Source: Chloroflexus sp. MS-G
GTDB taxonomy: Bacteria; Chloroflexota; Chloroflexia; Chloroflexales; Chloroflexaceae
Assembly: GCF_000735195.1 (NCBI RefSeq)
Contig: NZ_JPIM01000041.1
Span: forward strand, 1 to 37,939
Direction: 5' to 3'
Length of the DNA stretch: 37,939 nt
The translations under genes and the position numbers were made by a program. Below, piece after piece: positions 8,512 through 17,406 of this stretch. Each line of letters starts with the position of its first letter. Positions within the stretch are counted from its first letter, which is position 1. A model generated the notes under the pieces. It was not told where the DNA came from and ran no database searches. It saw only the letters and a list, made by a program, of their open reading frames with translations.

Positions 8512-10185
8512 ATGGCAACTATCCCCTCGGCAGATACAACCAGCACTGCTCAGATTGCAATCCGGCACCCAATGGTGAGTCTGCAAGCCGCTGAATGGCG
8601 CTTTTATGGTCTGGTCATCCTCGGCTTGCAGCTTATCATTTGGGCGCCCATCATCTTTGCTTTTGTCACCGCGCCACCTGACCGCCAATTTATGGGCGTT
8701 GTCGATGGAGTAGCCGATCACAATCAGTATTTCGCCTGGATGCGGAGCTTCACTCACAGCAACCTGGCCGCCAATCGACTGACACCGGAAGCGAACGAAC
8801 CGGCCTTCTTTAATCTGCTCTGGTGGGTAACTGCGCGCTTTAGCGTCACAACTGGCGTATCATACATTACTGCTTATACGATACTCCGAATGATCGCTAT
8901 CCTCACTCTCCTCATCAGCCTGCTATTTTTCCTCAGTCTGATCAATGATCGGCCTCGGCAACGTCAGATCGCCTTCTGGCTGATTGTGACGAGTGGCGGG
9001 CTAGGCGTGATCTGGATATTTGTCAAATATGCGGTCGGCTTACCAGAGGCTCCCTTTCCGATCAGCATCTATACTGCCGAACCCAACACATTGATGATCA
9101 TGCAAGCCTTTCCACATTTTACGATGGCACTGGCATTGATCATCATAATTTTCAGCTTGATGCTCATGGCCTGGCGGAACAAACAATCCCGGTACGCTGT
9201 TGCTGCTGGCTTTGTTGGCGCTATCCTGGCCCTTCAACACGCCTACGATCTGCTCATCATCTATAGTGCGCTAGGATTGTTCGGACTCCTCATCTGGTGG
9301 CGTGATCGGCGTTTTCCGACATTACTGTTTCGGTACGGTGTCATCCTGGTACTGTTCTCAGCACCCGGCGCCCTCTACCTGGCCTTTCTGGTCACAAATG
9401 AACCAACATGGGGGCGTAAGCTCGAACAGTTTGATAATGCCGGCGTGTTTACACCCAATCCGATCCTGCTCCTCATTTTGCTGGGTGTCCCCCTCTTGCT
9501 AGCGGTAGCCGGGCTACGGCGCGAGATGTTTCGTAGTGCCGATGATCGACAAATCTTTCTGGTATCGTGGTTCGTGATACACTTCGGCTTAATGTATCTA
9601 CCACTCAAATTTCAGATTCACATGCTGCTCGGCCTGCAAGTACCGATGATGATCCTGGCAGCCATCGCCATTGACGAACGTCTGATACCGGCGTTACGTC
9701 AACGCGGTCGTTGGGCACTGTACACAGGTCTCATTGCCGTCTTCGGATTAAGTATCATTACCAGCATCTACATCCAGGGATGGCGCTTCGTCTACCTGTC
9801 ACGCTACGAACAACCACTGTACCTGACCAATGACGAAATAGCAGCTTTGCAATGGCTCCAATCGCAGGCAACCGCCGAAGACGTAGTACTGGCCGACATC
9901 GAGTTTGGACAGTTTGTACCTGTCTGGAGTGATGCTCGTGCTTACGTCGCCCACTGGGCAGGGACACTTGACTTCTTCACCAAGCGCGAAAACTCGCGAA
10001 TTGTGCTCGATCCGGGCACCCCTGCTGATAAACGTCGTCAATTGCTTGCAGAATTTCATGTCTCGTATGTGGTGATGCGTGATCGCGATGGTGATCGGGT
10101 CGCGTTTGGCAGGCAGAGTGCTAGCGATTTAGAGCCGGTATATGAAAACGCAACCGTATCGATCTACCGTTTCAGGTCAAGATAA
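8512..10185 (+). CDS. Polytopic membrane protein, GT-C-like
   Basis: A 557-residue protein with about 10-11 hydrophobic helices and a soluble C-terminal tail of about 130 residues. The first extracytoplasmic loop after helix 1 contains acidic and aromatic residues (MGVVDGVADHNQYFAWMR), the position where GT-C glycosyltransferases keep their catalytic Asp. A second loop has a PN-TLMIMQAFPHF segment. The tail (EIAALQWLQSQ, then DVVLADIEFGQ) resembles the C-terminal periplasmic domains of large bacterial GT-C-like membrane proteins. I do not recognise a named family. It lies 16 bases after the sialidase-fold gene and closes the + strand gene row. It may attach a sugar from a polyprenol carrier outside the membrane, but that is inference. 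Confidence 0.7.
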   Translation: MATIPSADTTSTAQIAIRHPMVSLQAAEWRFYGLVILGLQLIIWAPIIFAFVTAPPDRQFMGVVDGVADHNQYFAWMRSFTHSNLAANRLTPEANEPAFFNLLWWVTARFSVTTGVSYITAYTILRMIAILTLLISLLFFLSLINDRPRQRQIAFWLIVTSGGLGVIWIFVKYAVGLPEAPFPISIYTAEPNTLMIMQAFPHFTMALALIIIIFSLMLMAWRNKQSRYAVAAGFVGAILALQHAYDLLIIYSALGLFGLLIWWRDRRFPTLLFRYGVILVLFSAPGALYLAFLVTNEPTWGRKLEQFDNAGVFTPNPILLLILLGVPLLLAVAGLRREMFRSADDRQIFLVSWFVIHFGLMYLPLKFQIHMLLGLQVPMMILAAIAIDERLIPALRQRGRWALYTGLIAVFGLSIITSIYIQGWRFVYLSRYEQPLYLTNDEIAALQWLQSQATAEDVVLADIEFGQFVPVWSDARAYVAHWAGTLDFFTKRENSRIVLDPGTPADKRRQLLAEFHVSYVVMRDRDGDRVAFGRQSASDLEPVYENATVSIYRFRSR

Positions 10186-10327
10186 ATAGGCTACATCGGT
10201 TCGCTTTCTGACCTCTGATGAGGATGGCACGAGTTAAGTTGAGGATCGTTGTGGAGAGAAAGACATCTGCAAGACGTTTTACGAACAATTTCTCAGGCAT
10301 TACAAGAAACATCATAGGATTAAATCA
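10186..10327. other. Convergent intergenic gap, nothing recognised
   Basis: The 142 bases between the end of the + strand membrane-protein gene and the end of the minus-strand GT-C gene show no hairpin followed by a T-run and no credible open frame. Confidence 0.5.
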
Positions 10328-11827
10328 CTATTTCACATTTTTCAAGCGATACAAACAATATGAATCGTTCTGAAAAACAGGCTCATAGTCACGGTGCAAG
10401 ACATGATCAGGTATCATTTCAACATTACGATTTTCTGAGCCGTCGAGAAAGTACGCAGCATTCAAGTCATTCATATCTGTAAAATGCGTGATTGGCAAGA
10501 ATCGCTTCGATTGTTCAGCAATCTTCGCTTCATAATACTCATCAGGAATCGGGATATATGTTCGCGAGCTGTAGAACGATACCTCCCATTGACTGGATAC
10601 GATTCTGGTATGATGCGGAATATTGTCATCGATATAAGTAGCCATATTCGGCGCATCATTATTGAGTTGTTCGGCCAACCGGCGAACAGTATTTTGTGCC
10701 GGCCATAACACCACAATAAATAGAACCATTCCTACGCACATAAGGTATACAATACGCTGAAATACACTCTTTGCATCGATCATGATATACCATTGCTTCG
10801 CAATATCGCTGAGCACAACTGACAACAGCACCCCACCGATGGCCCAAATAGGATACGCATAACGTGGCCATCCTATCGAAAATATCGTATACCAGACTGA
10901 CCAGATGAAGAGGGAGAAGGGAAGCATTAAATGAGCTAGTTTTGGCTCGTGTTGACGAAGGAATGCGACATATAAAGCGGCTGGAATTGCAATTAATACA
11001 CCACTATCATAGAGAAACTTAACATTGTTTACGCTAATATCTGGCGAAAGAACAACGATTCGGCTCAGTGACAAATGGAAAATATTATGCTGATGACCAG
11101 ATTCATACGGTAAACTAACCGTATATTGCCATAATGACCATCCACCAAGTGCTATCAGACACATTATAACTGGCAATCCTATATGACGCACACGAATAAC
11201 GCCGCCATGCCAACGATCATATATGAAAACGGCGATCATTGTGGTCATAATGAGCGGTGCAAAGAGATCCTTGGCCAATACCGCAAGCGCAAAGATGAGA
11301 CTCGCACCCGACAAACGTTGCGAACGTTGTTCCACAGCGTGCCCCCACTGCCAACATCCCGCAATGAACAGCACCAGCGCCGGCAGCTCACCATACACCC
11401 AGCGCCCCATCGTGACACTGTTGAGCCACGGCGGGCCAAAGAATAGAAATAAAGCGACAGCTAGGATTGCTACTAGCATTCCGTACCACTCATTAATAGC
11501 TCGATAAATAATGAATATACCCAGGACTAGAAATATGCCAATCACCCAGCGCGCCAAACCTAGCGAAGGACCAAAGAGCTTGAACACAAGAATGATTGGT
11601 CCCAGGATAAGTAACCCGGTCGAGTCGCGCCAGTATGCCCGGTAGCCATCTTGCGTTGCCAGCGCCCACGTGCCGTGTTCGGCAACCTGTTTCGCAAAAT
11701 AGAGATGAAACCCTTCATCAAGCGCGGTAAAAGCCGGATAACCCTCGATGTTGTATCCGACCAGGAGAACACCCAGGAGTAGGAGCAGTAGTTCTATGAA
11801 GATATGAGCATAAAAATATCGTTTCAT
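10328..11827 (-). CDS. PMT/ArnT-like GT-C glycosyltransferase
   Basis: A 499-residue membrane protein if started at the ATG at 11827; the in-frame TTG at 11845 would add six residues and has no ribosome site. Helix 1 is followed by LDEGFHLYF with Asp37-Glu38, the acidic pair that GT39/GT83 (PMT, ArnT) enzymes use in the first extracytoplasmic loop. About 10-12 helices and a short soluble tail follow. Such enzymes transfer a sugar from polyprenyl phosphate to protein, lipid or glycan outside the membrane. It is clearly a paralog of the gene at 25842: both have the same DEG motif region, a MGRW/YGRQV segment followed by GE(L/V)P, and an (H/Q)RDY(E/I)P tail. It stands alone on its strand, and its DNA looks more AT-rich than its neighbours, so it may have been acquired separately. 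Confidence 0.82.
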   Translation of the reverse strand: MKRYFYAHIFIELLLLLLGVLLVGYNIEGYPAFTALDEGFHLYFAKQVAEHGTWALATQDGYRAYWRDSTGLLILGPIILVFKLFGPSLGLARWVIGIFLVLGIFIIYRAINEWYGMLVAILAVALFLFFGPPWLNSVTMGRWVYGELPALVLFIAGCWQWGHAVEQRSQRLSGASLIFALAVLAKDLFAPLIMTTMIAVFIYDRWHGGVIRVRHIGLPVIMCLIALGGWSLWQYTVSLPYESGHQHNIFHLSLSRIVVLSPDISVNNVKFLYDSGVLIAIPAALYVAFLRQHEPKLAHLMLPFSLFIWSVWYTIFSIGWPRYAYPIWAIGGVLLSVVLSDIAKQWYIMIDAKSVFQRIVYLMCVGMVLFIVVLWPAQNTVRRLAEQLNNDAPNMATYIDDNIPHHTRIVSSQWEVSFYSSRTYIPIPDEYYEAKIAEQSKRFLPITHFTDMNDLNAAYFLDGSENRNVEMIPDHVLHRDYEPVFQNDSYCLYRLKNVK

Positions 11828-11919
11828 ATTTAAAAATTGATACAAAAAGATTTAACAGCCATAAATTGTATAATTTAGAACAATTAATTTATTATTATTT
11901 AATCAACCGATTGATCATG

Positions 11920-11947
11920 AAAATATCACAAAATAATAGATTGTCAA
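11920..11947 (-). promoter_or_regulatory. Candidate sigma-70 type promoter for the gene at 11827
   Basis: On the minus strand a perfect TTGACA (11947-11942) is followed after 16 bases by TATTTT (11925-11920), which is preceded by TGA as an extended -10 element. It lies about 90 bases upstream of the ATG at 11827. The region is AT-rich, so chance matches are possible. Confidence 0.4.
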
Positions 11948-11978
11948 TAGTAATATATAATACTTTTCAATATATTCT

Positions 11979-12021
11979 TGGGATAGCACTTATGACTAAT
12001 AAGTACTAATGTCCTATCCCA
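11979..12021. repeat. Inverted repeat TGGGATAG...CTATCCCA
   Basis: Perfect 8-base arms at 11979-11986 and 12014-12021 enclose 27 bases. Extending inwards, 9 of 10 bases match (GGGATAGCAC versus GGGATAGGAC). The interior also contains ACTTAT/ATAAGT. The right arm covers the place where a -35 element would sit for the TATAAT at 12041. It could be an operator, a small hairpin or a mobile-repeat remnant. Confidence 0.5.
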
Positions 12022-12040
12022 CTATACACCGACGACACTC

Positions 12041-12046
12041 TATAAT
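12041..12046 (+). promoter_or_regulatory. Candidate -10 element (TATAAT) for the 12124 gene
   Basis: A perfect TATAAT lies 78 bases before the ATG at 12124. No TTGACA-like -35 is seen at normal spacing; bases 12018-12023 instead overlap the right arm of the inverted repeat. This suggests a factor-dependent promoter, if it is real. Confidence 0.35.
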
Positions 12047-12113
12047 TAGGAGCAAGATCACTTCCCACCCCTCCGTTCTCCCCGCGATCGCTGATGACTG
12101 GTTCTGTAATGAA

Positions 12114-12118
12114 GGGAG
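12114..12118 (+). promoter_or_regulatory. Ribosome binding site deciding the start at 12124
   Basis: GGGAG ends 5 bases before the ATG at 12124. This supports that start over the in-frame ATG codons at 12094 and 12109. Confidence 0.6.
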
Positions 12119-12123
12119 CAAAT

Positions 12124-13866
12124 ATGAAAACGATGGTCGTCTTCATTGCAACCGTTAGTGTGCTCACTTTAACAGTAGTGTTCATAACGAGTCTTCACCC
12201 GCTCAATCTGAGCCATTCCGCACCCCAACCATCGCTCGTAGCCTCGACCATTTCACCGGTCCAACACCAATCGAAAGTCTATTTACCATTTATTGTCAAC
12301 TCACCACGAACAGTTGGCTGGTATCAACTGGCCGCTAATCCGCAGCGTACTGGTTACACACCAATACGGGTTGAGGGACCATTCCGGTTTCGTTGGATCT
12401 GGAATGGTCCGGCGGGTGGTGGTAATGCAGGTCCCGCGGTTGATCACCTCGATTTACCTAAAGCTGTGCAACCGGTTATCGGTGAAGGGTTCGTGTTCGT
12501 TGGTCATAGCGATGGTATTGTTCGGGCTATTCGGGTCGATAATGGCACCCTGGCCTGGAGTCGATCGGTAGGGGGAAAGGTTTTAGGAACGGTAGCCTAC
12601 CATCCCGGCTTACGACGTATCTTTGTTGGATCAACCAATGGTCGCATCTACAGTCTGAGGGCGAGTGACGGTACCATCATGAATTCGTATGATATTGGCG
12701 GCCCGATCGAGATGTCGCCCCTGCTGGTCGATGATGTTATCTACGTTGGCTCGATCATCGATAAGGGGCGCAATAACGGCGAAGGTACCAGTGGGCGGCT
12801 GGTTTCCCTCAATGCAACCGATCTAAGTCTTCGCTGGTCATTCAACCCAGGCGCTGGCATTCTTGCCTCACCAGCGTACACGGCTCGGAATGGCGGAATG
12901 ATCATCATTGCCACCGAGGATAAGACGGTACGTGCTATTCGTGTCAGTGATGGCAGCCAAGTCTGGCGCAGATCAGTCAATGCCGGACGCGACCCACAAC
13001 GGCAATGGACGGCATTTCCTGATACGTACCCGGCAGTTGCCGAGACACAGGGAGTAGTGATTATTCGTTCGTACTTTCTGTGGCAGCGTACCTGGGCGCC
13101 AGATCGCGATCAAACTGACACGCTCGAAGAAATCCGCGCCTTCTTGACCCAGCAACCAGAATATCAATCGTTTTTCGTCCTCGATCTGGCAACCGGTCAA
13201 CCGCGCTACGTAGCGCCAGTGCTTGGCGGCGGGATTGGTAACAATGATGATTACTACTCAACACCCCCGCAAGCCGTCATTCGACAGCTTGATGACGGGA
13301 GCGAGGTAGCCTATGTAACATGGCGGAGTAGCCAGGCATGCCTCTCGCCAACGAATTGTGACAGCCGTGAAGAGGGCGCTGTGGGCGAGATGGACCTCAG
13401 TACGGGCAATATCCGCTTTATCGATGTGGATAAAAATGGCTGGCAATGGCGGATGCCGGTCGACGAATTAGGTTCAATGACGATGGCAGGTGATGCACTT
13501 TTTTACTCTCACTGGATGGCTATGGCTGGAGTGAAGATCACCGATCGTTCACCGAGTCGTGGAGATAGTGCGAGCAATCCAATTCTCACCACGAAACTGG
13601 TCGGTGTGACCAATACGCTTATGCCTGGCACATGCGATCAACTAAATAGCGCTCAACATTATTGTGGAACAAGACACGAAGACCCAGGTCGTGGCTACCT
13701 GCTCGATCCAGGATTCTACATCTACTTCTACACGACGCAAGTTTACGACTTGTTTTTCACCCCACCGGTATTCGGACCGGCGATTGATGAGAACGGCGTT
13801 CTCTATTGGAAGAGTGTTGATGGCGCAATTATTGCACTTGCTCCGCAACGGGCTACCCTGCCATAG
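12124..13866 (+). CDS. Secreted PQQ-type beta-propeller protein
   Basis: A 580-residue exported protein. The N-terminus [20 protein letters not shown] is a signal peptide or signal anchor, followed by a Ser/Pro-rich spacer and the short motif KVYLPFIVN (51-59). From about residue 60 there are repeated blade-like units: [19 protein letters not shown], then [19 protein letters not shown], then VIYVGS, and later [11 protein letters not shown]. This is the PQQ/outer-membrane-assembly type propeller pattern with the W/G-D/N-G repeats. No catalytic residues of quinoprotein dehydrogenases are recognisable, so a binding or scaffolding role is more likely than enzymatic PQQ use. The C-terminus ends with another blade ([17 protein letters not shown]) that would close the propeller. 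The following lipoprotein hydrolase overlaps its 3' end by 47 bases, so the pair is probably co-expressed. Confidence 0.8.
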   Translation: MKTMVVFIATVSVLTLTVVFITSLHPLNLSHSAPQPSLVASTISPVQHQSKVYLPFIVNSPRTVGWYQLAANPQRTGYTPIRVEGPFRFRWIWNGPAGGGNAGPAVDHLDLPKAVQPVIGEGFVFVGHSDGIVRAIRVDNGTLAWSRSVGGKVLGTVAYHPGLRRIFVGSTNGRIYSLRASDGTIMNSYDIGGPIEMSPLLVDDVIYVGSIIDKGRNNGEGTSGRLVSLNATDLSLRWSFNPGAGILASPAYTARNGGMIIIATEDKTVRAIRVSDGSQVWRRSVNAGRDPQRQWTAFPDTYPAVAETQGVVIIRSYFLWQRTWAPDRDQTDTLEEIRAFLTQQPEYQSFFVLDLATGQPRYVAPVLGGGIGNNDDYYSTPPQAVIRQLDDGSEVAYVTWRSSQACLSPTNCDSREEGAVGEMDLSTGNIRFIDVDKNGWQWRMPVDELGSMTMAGDALFYSHWMAMAGVKITDRSPSRGDSASNPILTTKLVGVTNTLMPGTCDQLNSAQHYCGTRHEDPGRGYLLDPGFYIYFYTTQVYDLFFTPPVFGPAIDENGVLYWKSVDGAIIALAPQRATLP

Positions 13867-14707
13867 ACTGGCAATAAGCCTGATCATGTTCCTGGTTATG
13901 GGTTGTGCCGTATCGCACCAACCGGAAGCACGACCTACACCGGCGCTCGATCCGATCAGTGCCGAACGACGCGAAGTGCGCTTTACGGCTGATGATGGCA
14001 CCACCCTGGCCGGTGAGTTGACCCTGCCACGCAATCAGGAACGTCCGGCGCTGGTTGTGATCATTCATCACTCAGGACCGGTCGACCGTGATGCCTACGG
14101 TTATCTGGCCGAATTGCTGGTAGCCGACGGCTATGCTGTTTTCCGTTTCGATAAACGTGGCACCGGCGCTAGCACCGGTACATATGGTTGTTGTGAAGCG
14201 ACTGATGCGCTGGCCGCTTATCGTACTGCCGTCGATCAGGCTGGCATTGACCCCCAACGAGTATTCATCGTTGCGCAGAGTATCGGTACGCGGTATGTCG
14301 CTGAATTATTCGCCGAATATGTTGCGGCAACTCCACCTTGCGGCGTGGCCCTGCTTTCAAATTTGCTAGGACCAGAAGAGATCCCTGCGATTGCAGCACC
14401 CGTGCATGTGATCGTTGCCGACAGTGAACCGGAGTTGCAGCGGATTGGTCCAGGCGCAGTGGCTGCCCATAACGCTCACTGGTCATACGGAGCCAGTCTC
14501 TACGTCGCTGAAGGAGCCGAGCATACGCTGTTCGACATCCGGGATGGTCCAATTGATTGGAGTGATCCGGACTGGGTTCATCGTTACCATCGCGGTGCAA
14601 TGGCAAGCCTGATAGAATGGTTGGACGGACGGCAATGCCCGCCAGATGGACCTGGGACACCAGGAGAAGATCGGTCGGGGCGCAGCAGCGCTGCGCGCAT
14701 GCTATGA
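13820..14707 (+). CDS. Lipoprotein alpha/beta hydrolase
   Basis: From the ATG at 13820 (GGAAGAG 5 bases upstream) the 295-residue protein starts with a basic segment, then the helix [13 protein letters not shown]. That is a bacterial lipobox, so the mature protein should begin at a lipidated cysteine (about residue 29). The body has the alpha/beta hydrolase order: VVIIHHSGP (oxyanion loop), [11 protein letters not shown], and the nucleophile elbow VAQSIGT, where Ala replaces the usual first Gly of GxSxG. A late GAEHTLFD supplies the likely catalytic His. An acidic residue between them is probable but not assigned. It likely cleaves an ester or amide outside the cytoplasm. Overlap with the propeller gene suggests a joint role. 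A start further upstream inside the propeller gene is possible but unlikely. Confidence 0.78.
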   Translation: MAQLLHLLRNGLPCHRLAISLIMFLVMGCAVSHQPEARPTPALDPISAERREVRFTADDGTTLAGELTLPRNQERPALVVIIHHSGPVDRDAYGYLAELLVADGYAVFRFDKRGTGASTGTYGCCEATDALAAYRTAVDQAGIDPQRVFIVAQSIGTRYVAELFAEYVAATPPCGVALLSNLLGPEEIPAIAAPVHVIVADSEPELQRIGPGAVAAHNAHWSYGASLYVAEGAEHTLFDIRDGPIDWSDPDWVHRYHRGAMASLIEWLDGRQCPPDGPGTPGEDRSGRSSAARML

Positions 14708-14715
14708 GCGGCGTA

Positions 14716-14804
14716 CTTCGCTTTCCTCTCCGCTCGCCTCCTTATCGCTGTTGGGTGGAGTGCGAACGTTGAAAAGCCCTGGCGAGCAGGTGAGAGGACC
14801 GAAG
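14716..14804. repeat. Large imperfect hairpin in convergent intergenic region
   Basis: The left arm at 14716-14738 (CTTCG...CGCTCGCC) is an imperfect reverse complement of the right arm at 14781-14804 (GGCGAGC...CGAAG). Outer 5 and inner 7 bases pair exactly, with CCTCTC/GAGAGG matching in between. The 42-base loop contains the first copy of a 15-base direct repeat. It lies between convergent genes and could stop transcription from both sides or belong to a dispersed repeat family. Confidence 0.55.
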
Positions 14805-14852
14805 CTGCCTCTACCGTGCACGGCCGGGCAGGGGCAAAACGTTGAAAAGCCC
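14765..14852 (+). repeat. 15-base direct repeat AACGTTGAAAAGCCC (two copies)
   Basis: Identical copies occur at 14765-14779 and 14838-14852, with starts 73 bases apart. The second copy sits inside GGGGC-N13-GCCCC (14831-14853), a 5-base-pair stem close to the stop of the minus-strand dehydrogenase gene. No T-run follows on either strand, so it is not a classical terminator. Confidence 0.6.
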
Positions 14853-14855
14853 CCT

Positions 14856-15890
14856 TCACCCACCGACTGCCAGTGCCCGTTCGATCAGTCCAGATGCCGG
14901 TTGTTCGCGCAACCCAACCTTGACAATCTGATTCGCAATTTCAAGCGCTGCCACACCCGCTTCACCACTAACAACCGGCGCCATACCGTAACGGACTGCA
15001 TCGCAAAAGCTACGTAGCTCTTCATAAAGAGGTTCACGGCGTGCAATCTTCAAGCGAATGCTTCGCCCTTCACTGACACCAAGCAGGGCCAGCTCCGGCC
15101 AGGCCTGCCCCTGACACGAATCGTTCTCGTAAAAGGTCAGGTCTTGAGTTAAGTAGTTAGCAACGAACATGCCCCGTTCACCAATAACACTCAACTCGCG
15201 AATCTTCGTCGGTGTGAGCCAGTTGATGTCGAGGATGCCAATGACACCGTTCTCAAACCGGAGCAATACGGAAATAATATCTTCGTGGCTTTGGTGAAGG
15301 TGACGGTGTAATTCAACATGCATGCGAACAATTGGCGAGCCGATCAGGTAGTTGAGAATGTCTACTTCATGCGTTGCCAGATCCATAGCTACGCCAACAT
15401 CTCTAATTCTTCCTGGAAATGGCCCGACCCGACGCGATATAATCTGGAAGAGGTTCCCCAGCTCGTGCTTATCGAGCTGTTCTTTCAGGACAATGATGGC
15501 CGGATTAAAGCGTTCGATATGGCCGACAGTGAGAATCACGCCCTGGCGACGCGCCGCTTCAATCAGCAACCAGCCCTGTTCGACGGTAGCAGCAATGGGT
15601 TTTTCCACCAGCACATGAATACCGTGCGCAATCGCAGCACTGGCGACGGCAAAGTGATATTTGGTGGGAACTACAACCGAGACCAGATCAAGCTCCTCGC
15701 TTGCCATCATATCACGGTAATCGCTATAGATGCGACAACGGTAAATATTAGCCAGACTGGTGGCCGCAGCATAATCGGTATCACAGACGGCAACCAGTTC
15801 AACGTCGGGCATGCTCGCATAGACACGGGCATGATTGCGGCCCATACTGCCTACGCCAATAACCGCAGCACGAAGAATGTGGCGTGACAT
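14856..15890 (-). CDS. Gfo/Idh/MocA family sugar-nucleotide dehydrogenase
   Basis: A 344-residue NAD(P)-dependent oxidoreductase. The N-terminal Rossmann fold has GVGSMG (12-17) and a cofactor-selecting acid in VAVCDTD. The family Lys is in VEKP (95-98), then TVGHIERFNP (121-130), and the catalytic His is in MDLATHEVDI (His174). The GHIERFNP and VGPFPGRIRDVG segments recall the group that includes UDP-GlcNAc 3-dehydrogenases and WlbA/WbpB-type enzymes, which make 3-keto sugar nucleotides for amination. Together with the DegT aminotransferase, hexapeptide acyltransferases and WecB in the same gene set, this suggests a 3-amino (perhaps 2,3-diamino) sugar pathway. The ATG at 15890 has a GGGGAG site. 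It is the last gene of the minus-strand series. Confidence 0.85.
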   Translation of the reverse strand: MSRHILRAAVIGVGSMGRNHARVYASMPDVELVAVCDTDYAAATSLANIYRCRIYSDYRDMMASEELDLVSVVVPTKYHFAVASAAIAHGIHVLVEKPIAATVEQGWLLIEAARRQGVILTVGHIERFNPAIIVLKEQLDKHELGNLFQIISRRVGPFPGRIRDVGVAMDLATHEVDILNYLIGSPIVRMHVELHRHLHQSHEDIISVLLRFENGVIGILDINWLTPTKIRELSVIGERGMFVANYLTQDLTFYENDSCQGQAWPELALLGVSEGRSIRLKIARREPLYEELRSFCDAVRYGMAPVVSGEAGVAALEIANQIVKVGLREQPASGLIERALAVGG

Positions 15891-15920
15891 CGCTCCCCTC
15901 CCCCTATGGTTAAAACAGTC

Positions 15921-17399
15921 TCAATATGCTCCTTCCCCCTTCAAGAGGGCCGGAATCGTGCGATAGATAATCAACAGATCAAGCCAGATCGAATAATTGC
16001 GGATATAGTGCATGTCAAGTCGGACGCGATCAGCATAGCCAAGGTTGCTACGCCCACTGATTTGCCACAATCCAGTTAAGCCTGGCCGTACCGTGAGGAG
16101 ATTATGCTGCCAACGGCCAAAATGGTGCATTTCGGCGGCGGTGATCATTCTCGGCCCAACCAGACTCATCTGCCCCAGTAAAACATTGATCAATTGCGGT
16201 AATTCATCAATACTGGTGCGCCGCAGAAACTTACCGACACGGGTCACTCGTGGATCATCTTTGAGCTTCCCATGGCGGGCCAGCTCTTCACGTTGGGCTG
16301 GAGTTAACCGCTGATCGCCATCAACGTACATCGTGCGGAATTTGAACGCATCAAACTGACGGTATCCAACCCCCATCACGCGCCGCCGGTGAAAGATACT
16401 GCCAGGACTATCGAGCCGAATGGCTATTGCGACAATCAGGAAGAGCGGGGCTAACAGAATCAGACCGCACAATGCTCCCAATCTGTCGATAAGCCATTTA
16501 CCAACAGCGTGAATACCGGTAATGCGCGTTTTATTCAGACTCAACAGGGGTACTGCACCCTGTTCACGAACCTGAACCCCAATGGTGAGCAGGTCGAACA
16601 ACCCAGGGGCCAGCCGAACTTCGAGGCGATTGAGCACATCCATCGCACCATCAAGATTGATCAGGCGCTCGCGAATCAGGTTTGTATCGGCGATAATGAT
16701 TGCTTCAATAGCACATTGTTCGACCAGGCGAACAAAATCACCGGTTGTGCCCAATACGCGAAGCCCGGCTCCTCCTACGTCGCTACCTAACGGTAGCCGA
16801 TCGTCAATAAAGCCGATGATCTGGGCCCCAGCCCGTCGTTCGGTACACAACTGCTCGGCAATGGCTTGTCCTTCTTCGGTTGCACCAATAATCAAGACAC
16901 GCTCAGTCAGGTAGCCACGTTCACGAAACCGATACACGATGCGCCGAAAGCTAAACCGCCATAGCATGGTCAGACTGAAGCTCAGAAACCAACTCATGAT
17001 TAGCCAGCCACGGGCAATGACAATGTCGGGGATAAAGAAGGTTAAAGTAACGACTAGAAGCATCCCCTTACTCGACGCATCAAAGATTTGATGATATTCC
17101 TGGGTTCCGTTGAATAAGGCCGTATGTTGGTACAAACCATGCAGAGCAAACAGCGCAATCCAGGACGGAACGAGGATGGCGATGAAGGGTGCGTAGAACT
17201 CTGGCTGCATAGCACCTTCGACAAAGATCGGGAGATTGGTGAAGAAACGAACAATGTAGGCGAGCACAAAGCTTGTCGCAACCACCAGGGCATCACCCAG
17301 GATCAGCGCAGCGAGAAGTGCTATCTTCTGATACTCAATGGTCTGATGACGGGAACGGTCATACGCGACAGGAGTTAGTTCAACGCCGGTTATGCCCAT
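15921..17399 (-). CDS. Polyprenyl-phosphate sugar-1-phosphate transferase (WbaP/EPS type)
   Basis: A 492-residue initiating transferase that moves a sugar-1-phosphate from UDP-sugar to undecaprenyl phosphate, the first step of repeat-unit assembly. It has the full polyprenyl glycosylphosphotransferase plan. Four or so N-terminal helices (about 27-150) are followed by a Rossmann-like CoA-binding-type segment starting RVLIIGATEEG (167-177) and a re-entrant helix (about 300-325). The C-terminal catalytic domain carries FKFRTMYVDGD, RRTSIDELPQLINVL, GQMSLVGPRM and RPGLTGLWQISGRSN. The end is a typical LLIIYRTIPALLKGEGAY. All motifs look intact. The 30-base gap to the next gene down suggests one operon. 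The sugar moved (Gal, Glc or an amino sugar) is not determined. Confidence 0.93.
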   Translation of the reverse strand: MGITGVELTPVAYDRSRHQTIEYQKIALLAALILGDALVVATSFVLAYIVRFFTNLPIFVEGAMQPEFYAPFIAILVPSWIALFALHGLYQHTALFNGTQEYHQIFDASSKGMLLVVTLTFFIPDIVIARGWLIMSWFLSFSLTMLWRFSFRRIVYRFRERGYLTERVLIIGATEEGQAIAEQLCTERRAGAQIIGFIDDRLPLGSDVGGAGLRVLGTTGDFVRLVEQCAIEAIIIADTNLIRERLINLDGAMDVLNRLEVRLAPGLFDLLTIGVQVREQGAVPLLSLNKTRITGIHAVGKWLIDRLGALCGLILLAPLFLIVAIAIRLDSPGSIFHRRRVMGVGYRQFDAFKFRTMYVDGDQRLTPAQREELARHGKLKDDPRVTRVGKFLRRTSIDELPQLINVLLGQMSLVGPRMITAAEMHHFGRWQHNLLTVRPGLTGLWQISGRSNLGYADRVRLDMHYIRNYSIWLDLLIIYRTIPALLKGEGAY

Positions 17400-17406
17400 A
17401 GCAACC

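Noticed and set aside
11956..11961. TATAAT on the + strand in the AT-rich intergenic region
   Set aside because: No -35 at usual spacing and embedded in AT-rich DNA; the TATAAT at 12041 is a better candidate.
13664..13819. Upstream extension of the hydrolase gene inside the propeller gene
   Set aside because: The extension adds polar residues before the lipoprotein signal and has no ribosome site; the ATG at 13820 gives a proper lipobox.
15318..15887. 189-codon + strand frame opposite the Gfo/Idh gene
   Set aside because: Antisense shadow; composition and motif content do not resemble a real protein.
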